Of a stretch of 64,000 nucleotides of DNA, positions 49,801-61,800 are shown piece by piece. Every line of letters begins with the position of its first letter. Positions within the stretch are counted from its first letter, which is position 1. Source of the stretch: Pomacea canaliculata (lineage: Eukaryota > Mollusca > Gastropoda > Architaenioglossa > Ampullariidae); contig NC_037592.1 of assembly GCF_003073045.1 (NCBI RefSeq), positions 15,953,844 through 16,017,843 of the forward strand, read 5' to 3'. The translations under genes and the position numbers were made by a program. The notes below the pieces were generated by a model. It saw nothing but the letters and a program-made list of their open reading frames with translations. It was not told the origin of the DNA and did no database searches.

Positions 49801-52800
49801 GTGTCAGTGTCCCCCGGGGTATGTCGGCCCCGCGTGCCAACACGCCGACCCCTGCTGGCCAAATCCATGCCAGAACGGCGGACTTTGTGCAAGTTTTGAT
49901 AACACCTACAAGTGCGTCTGCCTGCCAGACTACGAGGGTGTTCACTGTGAGGCTAACAAAGACGACTGCGCCTCCAACCCCTGTCAAAATGGAGGAAGCT
50001 GTGTGGACGCAATCAACAGCTACTCTTGTCAATGTGTCAGTGGATTTTCAGGTTGGTTCTTGTGGCTGTATCCGTGGATATTTCATTTAGTTTTCTGAAG
50101 AATTAGCCGCTGTTTTAGCTCCATATCCTGGTTTTATCTTTTAGCTTCTTCATTCCATTGAGACATGGAGGTCTTTATGTATATTTCTGAACACATTTTC
50201 TTCTTCTCCAGGAATGAACTGCGAAAACATTTCGGATCCATGCCTGGGAAATCCGTGCCAAAACGGGGGAACGTGCATCGCTGACGTCACACAGTATTCT
50301 TGCGAATGCGAAGACGGTTTTTCAGGACCTGACTGCACCTTGGGCACAACATTTGATCCGTGCCGCAGCAGACCCTGTTTCAACAGCGGAATTTGTGTCG
50401 TCGGGGTCACGGGCACGTCATTTTACTGCCATTGCCTTGCTGGCTTCAGTGGAACCCTCTGTAGGGAGAGGCTTGCGTTAGACCCTTGTCTCTCCAACCC
50501 TTGTCAGAACGAAGGGAGCTGTGAAGCAGATGGTAAAGAAGGATTTGTATGCCACTGTCTGGAAGGATTTGGGGGAACAACTTGTGAACAAGTCGTGGAG
50601 GAGACAGTGGATCCGTGCAGTCCCAATCCTTGTCAGAACGAAGGCAGTTGTGAACTTAAACACGGAGAAGAGTTTGTTTGTCATTGCCCTAATGGCTTCG
50701 CTGGTAAAATGTGTGAGATACACACAAGCATCTCCACAGCGTGTGACCACAATCCGTGCAAAAACTCGGCCACGTGTGTTCCTCTTGCAGAAGGGTTCAG
50801 CTGCACCTGTCCACAGGGATTGACAGGAAAGCTGTGCGAAGAACAGGAATTAAAGATAGTAGATCCCTGTGAGCCAAACCCTTGCCTCAATAATGGTGTT
50901 TGTACATACGTAAATGGCAACTTCACATGCGTGTGCTGGGATGAATTTGCAGGACCCCGCTGCGAAGCACCAGTAGAGTCCACGGAGAGTAGCCAGACGA
51001 TGTCCACAGAAAGCTCGACATTGGAACCAGCGGCGCCATCTTTCACTTCTCCCCAGTCGGACCCGTCATCCTCGAGGACAACTCCATCCAGCGCTGTCTC
51101 CACGAAGACAAAATGGAGCTGTTGACAAGCGACACAGACTGGACAACAGACCTGCAGGAGGCGACGACAGTCGGCCGGGAGAGGGCGCACCCCTGTCAGT
51201 CCACCCCTTGTGTGAATGGCGGCGTGTGCGTGATGCGTGGCGACAGCTACAAGTGTGCGTGTGCCAAGGGCTACGTCGGCAAGCTGTGCGAGATTGACGT
51301 GGACGAGTGCAGCTCCAGTCCTTGCCAGCATGGCGGTACGTGCAGCGACTACGTCAACGACTTCGCGTGCAGCTGTGCGGAGGGATTCACAGGTTTGTGC
51401 GCACGTGAAATAAACTTGTACACCTCCGACTCTCGGGGTTGCAAGAGTATCATATCGGTCAGTCTCCTTCTTGAACTGTAATCATGAAGCAGAGGTAACG
51501 TCCGTTGACCCTGGATTTGCTCCTTACCTACAGCCCTTGAAATTCCTCTATAGCCACAGCTGTAGAAAGTACGCATCACGGAGGATTCTGAAGTTTATCA
51601 GCGCACTCCTATGTTTCCGGTTACAAGACAAAACTTGGGGTCCATAGCTAACCTGAGGTTACGTCACCTCTGCTTCATAGTTATGTCCTCCGGTGTTCTT
51701 CTTGAGACTTCTTTTATCTTTTTGTGATAAGTGGTTTAAAGGCAGTCAAAGAAAAATTAATTTACTAGTTTCTTGTTTCTAGAGCTATGAAGCAATTTTG
51801 TGGTTTGATTCTGTATTTTTTCTTCTTCCTCTTCATCCATTCTTGCTCTTATTCAGTGTGCAGCAAAGATCAAATCAGAATAATATTGTCTGTTACCTCT
51901 GACAATATCTTGTGCATGTGTGTGAATAAGCGCGTATACACACTTTGCTTTAGGAACTCATTGACTTTTCTTGTGATTCAAGGGAAAATGTGCGAAACTG
52001 ATATCAACCTGCAACCCGCCAGCACCAGCAGCAGCACCACAAGGGAGGTAACACATACGTCCTCCGAAACATCGCCAGCCGCTTCCGTTGTAGAAGATTC
52101 AACTTCGAAAGCGATCATCCTTACCTTCATCGTACCCAACGTCACTTCCACAAGCCCGACACCAGACAGCACAAGAGAAACAAGAGATTCAGCGCCACCT
52201 ATCGCCAGCCAAAGCACCAGGAGCACGCGGAGTGATTCCTCAGGCCTGACAACAACCGCGACATTCCACCCAAACACGTCAGACACCGACATGCCTGATA
52301 CTACTCACGAGGCCCTCTCAAGTGACACAGCAAGCGAGGGTCAAGGGACACTGTCACCTCAGTTCGGTGATGTGTCGGACCTCCCTTCTGAAGTCACGTC
52401 TTCCAGTGACGTCACAGATTCGACCAGAGAAGGAAGTGGCGAGCTGGCATTGGATGTGACAACAGACGACAGTAGTGCAACAACTTACACTAAAATAGAT
52501 GTCACCACCTTGCTTCCTGTCACAGCGACTGACGTCACGTACTTTGGTGAGGTGTCTCGTACAGCAGAGGGCAGGTTCACGGCAGATACAACGTCTTCTC
52601 AGGATCATCTGGAAACAGGGTCGGCAGCATCGACATCGACTGTCCAGATGCCAGAGACAACCACCGATGTTTCACGTACGTCCTCCGGTGACATCACAGA
52701 CATAACCATCGAAGAAAGTGCAGTGACATCATATGTAGCCTCTGTGTCATCAAATGAAACAGCGGAGCAGACCACTGAGCGAACACCTCGTGACTACACT

Positions 52801-55800
52801 GAGGGAAGTGGCGACGTACCACCCACGTGGACATCATCTGGTGAAGTCGAAGAACAAACTAAATATTACAGCCCAACGCCACAGGAGTCCGGTGACCTGC
52901 TACAAACGACAAGCGGTGACCTTTCACCTATGCCGACTGCGTCTGGTGATCTTCCAACTTCAACAATAGCTTCCGATGACGGGCAAGAAACAACAAGTGG
53001 CAAAGAATCGTCCGCAGCAACATCATCAGGTGATGCCAGCTCTGATGTAACGTCTGAAAGTGGTGGAGGACGCCTAACGTTTTCTGCCCAAACCTCTAAA
53101 CTGCCATCCGCTGACAATGTCACGGACAGCAGTGGAGATTATGTTCCAGAAGCGTCTTACGGCGATGAACGATCAACACCTCAGACTTTTTTCCCTTCCA
53201 CTCTGATCACTTCTGAGGGCGGCGACAAACTGATCGCAACATCCTCGGGGAAGGCGCAGAACTACATGACAAGATGACTACACAGGAAGCTCCGCTGGGG
53301 AGTGGCGACGTCATTCAAACAACGGCATCGGGAGAACATTCAACGGAAGACATGTCTTCTTCTGGCTTCCTTCATTTCGGAAGCGGTGACATGTCTCTTG
53401 GAGAAATGACAGACATATCAGGTGACGCAGTAACGGAAGTCTTCTCTGGTGAAATGGCGTGTCCGTCGGGTGACGATTCGATCACGACGACATCTAGCGC
53501 CACTACGACGTCATCTGGCGACACAATGACGTCATCTGGTGACACTATGACGTCATCTGGAGACACGACGACGTCATCTGGCGACACCGTGACGTCATCT
53601 GGAGACACGACGACGTCATCTGGCGACACCGTGACGTCATCTGGCGACGCAATGACGTCATCTAGCGCCACTACGACGTCATCTGGCGACACAATGACGT
53701 CATCGGGTGACACCGTGACGTCATCTGGAGCCACACACATTGACGACAGCAGCGCATTCAGCGGTGAGGAAAGTGTGGTAAGCGATAGGCAGACTACCAC
53801 ATCAGGGGATTTGCCAACAGCCACCACCGCTGAAACAATTACAAGTTTCGCTGCATCTGGTGACATCACAGAGCCGTCGAGTGGAGACCTCAAACCCTTT
53901 ACTGGTGACATGACAGAGCAGTGGAGTGGCGATCATGCCTCCGGTGAGAGAAGCGAAACAGCAAGTCAAGAAGTGTCACTCACGTCACCGCCAAGCAAAA
54001 ATGTCACCATTATTTTCAAGCCAGTGACGTCAGAGAAGGAGACAACAACAGACTCTGATTCCGTCACTGAAAGCGGAGACAGGGCGGTCCCATCCAGCGG
54101 TCATTCTGAAGTAGGAGGAGACAGTCTGGTGCCAGTGACGTTAGATAGGACAGCTGACACGTCTAGTGGTGATCACACAATAGTGCCAACATCTGCAGAC
54201 ACAGTCAGCAGTGGTGACAAAGATGAAACTTCTTCCGATGAGACAACTCCACAAACATCTGGCAGTGGTGACAAAGATGAAACTTCTTCCGGTGAGACAA
54301 CTCCACAAACATCTGGCAGTGGTGACAAGCTTGACACACCTGTGACTGATAAGACCATGCTGCAAACGCTCGAGAACGAGCTGACTAGTGGCGAGCAAAC
54401 GTCAGGTAGCATGGTGGGCAGTGGCGATCCCACTAGTGGAGACGTGCTGAGCAGTGGTGATCATACGACAGGTGACATGGTGACCAGTGGTGATAACTCG
54501 ACTGCAGTGGTTCTGAGCAGTGGTGATCAAATGTCAGGTGACATGGGGAGCAGTGGAGATCAGACGTCTACAGTGGTATCGCCTGGTGGTACCACTGACA
54601 GCAGCGCCAGTGACATGACAGCACAAGAAATGACATCGGGCATAACATCAAGTGGCGATGTCGGTGAACTGGGCTCTTCTGGAGACACGACAAGTGGAGA
54701 AAAACAAACAACGACAGCCACGTCAGCCCTCGAGGGAGAGGAAGATGACGGCTCCGCACTAGTTACCACTGAGGTCCTGACGACTTCGGCGAGGCAGATG
54801 GTGACGACTTTATCCGATACAGACAGTGCATCCGACAGTGGTTCTTCGACATCGTCAACTGAAATGGAGTCTGGTGATGACCATTTGATGACAACTGCAA
54901 ACATCCTGACTGAAACTACTTTTTTCTCGGGTCACTCAGGAGACAGCGACACTGAACGTTCACACGTTTCCTATTCTGGAGAAGTGACTAAATCTCTCGA
55001 TTCGTCTGCTGATAATGTTTCGTCCGGACTTTACTCTGGAGATACGATACTCAGTGGGGAGAGGACTTCCGGCGAAGGTTCTGAGGCTTCTGAATTATTT
55101 ACTTCCAAATCTACATATTCGAGTGGCGACAGTACTTCGTTGATTACTTCATCAGGAGAGTTCGCAGCTTCGGGCACTGGAAGTGGCAGTTCAGGAGAAC
55201 AGGTGGAGACTTCGTCAGGAGCCATTGTAACGCCACTTGCTTCACAGTTTTCTACAGTGCATTTGGAAACATCAAAGCCTCCAACAGACACTGGGGACAT
55301 TTTCTCATCAAGTGGGACAACTTCATCCGGAGACATATCAGTGTCAGAGTCAAGTGGTGACACGCAATCAGGAGACAAATCAGTGTCAGAGTCAAGTGGT
55401 GACACGCAATCAGGAGACAAATCAGTGTCAGAGTCAAGTGGTGACACACAATCAGGAGACACATCAGTGTCAGAGTCAAGTGGTGACACACAATCAGGAG
55501 ACACATCAGTGTCAGAGTCAAGTGGTGACACACAATCAGGAGACACATCAGTGTCAGAGTCAAGTGGTGACACACAATCAGGAGACACATTAGTGTCAAA
55601 GTCAAGTGGTGACACGCAATCAGGAGACACATCAGTGTCAGAGTCAAGTGGTGACACACAATCAGGAGACACATCAGTGTCAGAGTCAAGTGGTGACATG
55701 CAATCAGGAGACACATCAGTTTCACAGCCAAGTGGTGACGTGCAATCAGGAGACACATCAGAGTCAAGTGGTGACACGCAATCAGGAGATAAATCAACGC

Positions 55801-58800
55801 TAACACTAAGCAGTGACACAGAAGTAGGATACACGTCAGTGTCAACATTGAGAAGTGACAGACACTCATCAGTTTCAGAGTCAAGTGGTGACATACAATC
55901 AGGATCAGAGCCGAGTGACGTCGCACGAAAAGGAACCACGTCAGCTTCAGAGTCTAGTGGTGATATTCAGTCAGGAGAAACAACAATGTCAACATTAAGT
56001 AGTGTCACAAAACTGAGAGGCACAATGGAGTCACAGTCAAGTGGTGACACACAATCAGGTGACATGTCCGTTTCACAGTCAAGTGGGGACACACAATCAG
56101 GAGACACAGCAATGCAAACGCTAAGCCGTGACACAGAAGTAGAATACACGTCAATGTCAACTTTAAGCAGCTACACACAATCGATATACACTTCAGTTTT
56201 AGAGTCAAGTGGTGACGCACAGTCAGGAGAGAAAACGGTGACAAAAGTAAAGAGTGACTTGCAATCAGGAGACATGCCAGTATCAGAATTGAGTGGTGAA
56301 ATGCAGTCAGGAGACACAACAATGCCACCGTGGAGTGGTGACACACCAGCTTCAATGTCGAGTGGTGACACACAGTCAGGAGACACAACAATGCCACCGT
56401 GGAGTGGTGACACACAGTCAGGAGAAACATCAGTTTCAATGTCGAGTGGTGACACACAGTCAGGGGATGTAATGTCCCAGACAGGATCAGCGTATTCTGA
56501 AGAGACAACAGACTCATCGGAAGATAAAAGGGTTTCCAATGATACGACATCTTCTGGAGACGCCACGCTAGAGACATCCTCATATTCAGGTGATTTCACA
56601 GCTATCACGGAAAAGTCGACCGATGATTTGACAGTTACAAGACGCACAACTGTCTACCTTGACACAACAGAGTTTCCCACGAAGCATACGACTCCTCCCA
56701 GTGGATCTGGGGACATCTCATCAGGCGACATGGCGACTCGGCAAACGATAAGTGCAGAATCAGGAGACGCCACGTCTGGAGAATATTCAGGAGATACATC
56801 AAGAATGCCGTCAGGTGACATCATCACAGATGAATACTCAGGGAAGACATCAGGAATGTCATCGGGTGACGTCACAGCAGAAGAGACATCAGGAATTCCA
56901 TCAGACACATTATATGAAGCAGGAAATGACACAACAGTTTCAGGTACAAGTACAACCACCTCAAAGACAAAACACTTTCCAGTATCCCAGGAATATGAGA
57001 CCAGCGCTTCGGGACACGTCAGCCTTCTGACCACAGAGCCTTTGACCTCCAGAGATCAAGACTCATATGTGGACACTACTGTCTCTGGGGAAAAGGAATC
57101 GTATTCTGGCGACATAAGAGAGACATCTTATTCAGGAGAAGGGGACTATACGGGAGACATTCTTGAGCCTACGGCGTCAGGTGAAGAAATGTCGACACAC
57201 ACAACGGCAAGTGGGGAAACAGAGACATCGACAGCGTCAGGTGAAGAAATGACACACACAACTGCAACCATTTCTTCCGGAAGTGGGGAAACAGAGACAT
57301 CGACAGCGTCAGGTGAAGAAATGTCGACACACACAACGGCAACCATTTCTTCCGGAAGTGGGGAAACAGAGACATCGCTCAAGGAAACGTCCTCGCTCTT
57401 TCAACGACATTTGGATAATGTAACCGAAGAATTGAGTTCTGGTGAGTGGACTACTGAGTCTGTAAATGCTTCACAATTTACCCCCACGATGGAAAAGGTG
57501 TCTTCCTCACAAGGCATGTTTACTTTCGATGACACACTTCAGTCAGGGTCAGGAGATGTCACAGGCGTAAATAAGACTGTTTCTGCTGACACGACAACTG
57601 ACGAGGCATCTGGAGAGAGTACACTAATCGAAAGTAGACTTACATTAACAACTACTCAGGTTTCGGGGACTGTTACAGACTTTGTGTCATCCGAGAATGT
57701 GACCACGATGTCAGAAGATACGTCACTCGAACACGTTACAGAAAAGAAGACCACAAGCGATTATGAGGAAAGTGGATCAGGAATTATTTCTGGGGACGGG
57801 GAGATCTCAAGTCGCCAACCTGAATCAGAAGACACAACGGCCATCACCTCATCAGATGTGCCTCACGTTAAGGAAATGAGTTCTTTCCCAGCAGAAGTAA
57901 CTCTTTTGCAACAGAGTACGGAAACGCAAGATGTGAATCGCACCGATTCTGCAATAACATCTGAATCAGCAGTCGAGGAGACAGCTTCTGGGGACGAGCA
58001 GCTGAGAACTTTAGAAAGCTCTACGTCCACACAACCTGTTTCAGAATCGACTTTGTTGGAAACTACCGCATGGCGACCCGAGGAAACAGAATCTGATGAG
58101 ACTGTCGAAGACACGAGTGGCGAGGTCACATCCAAAGCTCCGCACTATGTTGAAACCACCGCGCCTGAAAGCGAGGAGATAAATGACACTTTCTCTGGAG
58201 AGGACGGGTTCGATGTTACAACCATTGGTAACATCTCAGTTACCACGGAAACAAGTGTCTCTCGCTTCAGCCAGAACGTAACATCCACTTTGAAGCTGGA
58301 ACCGACAACCGTCAGTGAAGAAGCCACAAAGGCTGATGACAGTGATGGAGAAGTATCTCACATCAGATACTTGGTAGACACTACGCTGACGAGCAACGGA
58401 AGCTCTGTTCCCGAGAGGACTTTGACTCAGACTGACGTTACCAGCACCCCCGAGGCAACAGTCACCCACATCACGTCAGGTGACACAGCTGCTCCGTTCA
58501 GTAACCTGACCATTTCGGAAACGTCACAGGAGCCTGGGTCACCAACTGACCTAACGGTAGCCTCGATCGAATCGTCCTCCAGTTTGATGGACACTGTGTC
58601 GACCGCTGATGAGGAGAGTCGGACCTCGGACTTGGGAGACACAGACGCTGGGTACAGAGAAACAACGCAGGCATATACCCCTTCCAGCACCCCGGCGTCC
58701 ACTGTCACGACTAAATCAAGCCACGGCAGTCCTGTATCCACCACGATGAGTCAAAGTACAGTAAGAAGTAAAGGTAAGTTCTCTTATTTTTCTACTACAT

Positions 58801-61800
58801 TCATTCTTAGAGTTTGACTAGTATTATTATTATTAATCTGGTGCCCAATGGGTTGTGTGTGTGTGTGAAGGTGTGTGAGAGAAATACAGAAAGGATCATG
58901 ATGCTTTTTCATCTACAAGTTTCGTATTCTTCTAATTCGTTACTATTTGTGGCATGTTTCTTAGACCTTGTCGACAGCGCCTCTACAAGCCCCAGCAAGC
59001 CCACGGAGCAGGTCACAAAAATGACATACCCAGTGCTTCATTTCGGTAACGACTCTCTGGTCCTCTGGCAGACCACCAAGTCCAGGCCAGAGACAACCAA
59101 ATCGGTCATCACAGAAACTCCGACAAGTCCTTTGACCTCTCAGGACAACATGATAAAAATCGAAAGCCAGACCAGGATGATTTTCCTCCACACCACGACC
59201 CCGGCGCCGCCCTTCCAGCTGCCCTCCGTCACGGATGAAATCGTCATTCATCATGAGTCCATCGATGTCAAGAGCAACGACACTTTGCCAATCGCTATCG
59301 CGCGCCGTCTGAATGAGACGGCTGCTAACAAGACCGATGATAAAGACGACGAACGAGCGGCAACGACTGATGACGGCGATACCAGCGCAACACTGCGGAC
59401 GACGGATCAGGTCGAGGTCAGATCCAGCCCCAGTCAGTACGACCCTGAGACCAAGCAGACCGTCCCGTTCTACGCTCGAACCAAGGAGTGGGAGAGGCGA
59501 GAGTGGGAGAAAAATCAGCAGACCACGGGTCTGTCTGCTGGAGATATTACAACATGGCAACAAACGACAGAAGGATTTACCGAAGAGATAGGGACCGCAT
59601 CGGAATCAGTTCGTGAGGTGTTCAGTACAACAGAAAGACCTCGTGAAGGCCTTCACACTACACAGGAAGGTGATGACGACCTTGAGACTTCAGAGTTGAC
59701 TACAGAACAGACATTTACAGATGCTACTTTAGTTGAGGAGGATCCCCAATCCCTTTCTGACAAAGAGAAATCAGCCTCCAGAGCCCCCGTCACTTTGTCT
59801 GTAGCCACAACGATATCTTTACCATCCGAAACAACTGCAAACAAATCTGTCCCTGATGATGAAAGCAACAAAACAAGTTCGAATGACCCCAGTCTGTTAC
59901 AGGCTCACCAACAACCGGTTCTCTTGGGTCACAAGTGGAATCTCTTCTGACGTGGTTGTATGAAAAACTGTCCAACACGACTCAGTCCGACAGGACTTTC
60001 ACACAGGAAACAACCACGGAGGAGGCAAGAGGCGGTGAGACCACAGAGCAAACGTTTACAAAAGCCACGCAGATAAAATCATCGGATAATTCGTCTTCTC
60101 GCTGGGAGATAACTGATGAAACTGTAAACGTAACGACACAAACTAAGACCAACAGAACTGTTGAGACTACAGTCTCATCGTCTCAATCTAATGACAGTTC
60201 TGATTACACCTCGATGTTCACAGTGTCTCATGCTCGTGTCACTACAGAGTCACAGCCGAGTCACACCTGGATGAGACAAGAATCTGCCGAGGTCTCAAAA
60301 ACAGAGGATGTATCTGGGATCGTTTCCACGTTCTCCCCTGTTGTTTTGTCTACCAAAGTCACGCAGGAAGAAAGCGACCAAACCGCTCCTGCAGTGACCG
60401 ATGATCCAACGAAAGTGATTGACATGGACAAGATGGCTTCCGAGGTTGGTGCTCCTGAAGTAACGCGAGACTCTGAAGAATGGAACGTTACTGACGTGAC
60501 CAGAAAACCACGGATTTCGCAAGCAACAGCCGACGCCGTACACACCAGCACACCATATGACGTCAGCACAGAAAAGACACACGCGCAAACTCACGAAACA
60601 GAAATGACTGCGACTTCGGAAAGGCAGGAAGAGGAATCAGTGGAATCGCAGACAAGCCCCTCGCCGGCCCTGACGAGCGTGGACCCCTACGTGACTCACG
60701 TAGAGCCGCCCACCATCTCGAGAGTGATTGTCTCCCTGAGTCGAGGGTCAGAAACGTCCACCTACTCACGGCAGGTCTTCACTGCGCTTGACACGCGGGG
60801 CACGACACCGGCCACCTTCCGTATCGTCAGATCCACCACTACCCCCAAGCCCTCCACTACCACGAAGAAGAAGACCTCCGCCGAGCCTGCAAGACTGACC
60901 ACCGTGGATAAAGCAGGCCAGAGGAAGACTTCTGCAAGAACCATTCATGCGACAACGGCAAGAGTCAAAGGACTGGCGGAGAATGTCACCAGCACAAGCA
61001 GTCCGACCAAGTCTTCATTGTCGCCAAAGACAACCAAAAAATCCAAACCGACTTTAAAGACACGACCTACAGTGACACTCAGGATCAAGACTACACCCGC
61101 GCGCTCGACACCTTCACCCCGCACCAAACTTTTGACGACGACTAGGAAGCCACCCAAGACTACGCCGATAAGAGTAAAAGTAGAACCGACTACGACATCA
61201 CATTCGTTGGTGCAGACGACAAATAAAGAAGTCCTTCATCCTCCAGATATCAGCACCCTCCGACCTGAAAAAGTGACATTGGTAGTCATCCGAGCGGTCA
61301 AAGACGTGTACAACATCAGTCGTGCGACTGTGGAGCAGACGGTGCAGCATGCAAGGGAGGTAAGAAAGTTTACGAAGGCAGGTTGTTTAACAAACACGAT
61401 AATATATAAATTCTGGAGCAAAATTTTTAAGTTTTGATCTCCAACCTATTGCGACTCTATTGCGTTTATTATGAGCAGAACGCATCCGATCGATGGCCTC
61501 ACATAAGTATGTCAGGGTCTTCACCTTGTCCTCATTCGTCTCCTTTCTTCCATTTCCTTCTTCTCCTTTCCTCTTTTATTTATTCTGGATGACAATACAA
61601 AACTACTATATTTTTCTTGCATGTTCACTACAGCTGAAATACTCATGACTGATTAGATGTGCTGATTGAAAGCTAAGCTCTAGGGTACAGAAATAAAATT
61701 TATTTGTACATTTACTGACCCTTAAATTGACTGGCATCAAGCGCAGCGATGAACAGGAAATTATATTTTGAAAACAGTTTAGCATATTGTAAGTATATAT

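Larger units (their letters stand above)
52000..61200 (+). repeat. Coding Ser/Thr/Gly/Asp-rich mucin- or proteoglycan-like repeat region
   Basis: Exon 12 (6.8 kb) and most of exon 13 encode low-complexity sequence dominated by Ser, Thr, Gly, Asp and Glu. By eye there are roughly ninety SGD tripeptides, many as SSGDT, with acidic residues close by. Such Ser-Gly sites with acidic neighbours resemble glycosaminoglycan attachment sites, and the Thr/Ser density suits mucin-type O-glycosylation. Cysteine is almost absent. From about 60840 the composition turns basic (Thr/Pro/Lys/Arg). Confidence 0.85.

Noticed and set aside
55338-55793. Regular direct repeats that could suggest a CRISPR-like array
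   Set aside because: The units are contiguous 42-bp codon-phased repeats without spacers, inside a coding exon of an animal gene.
55031-55939. Long minus-strand open frames opposite the SGD repeats
   Set aside because: They are mirror frames of a stop-free tandem repeat on the plus strand. The same repeat makes several antisense frames open, and the plus strand continues the EGF protein.
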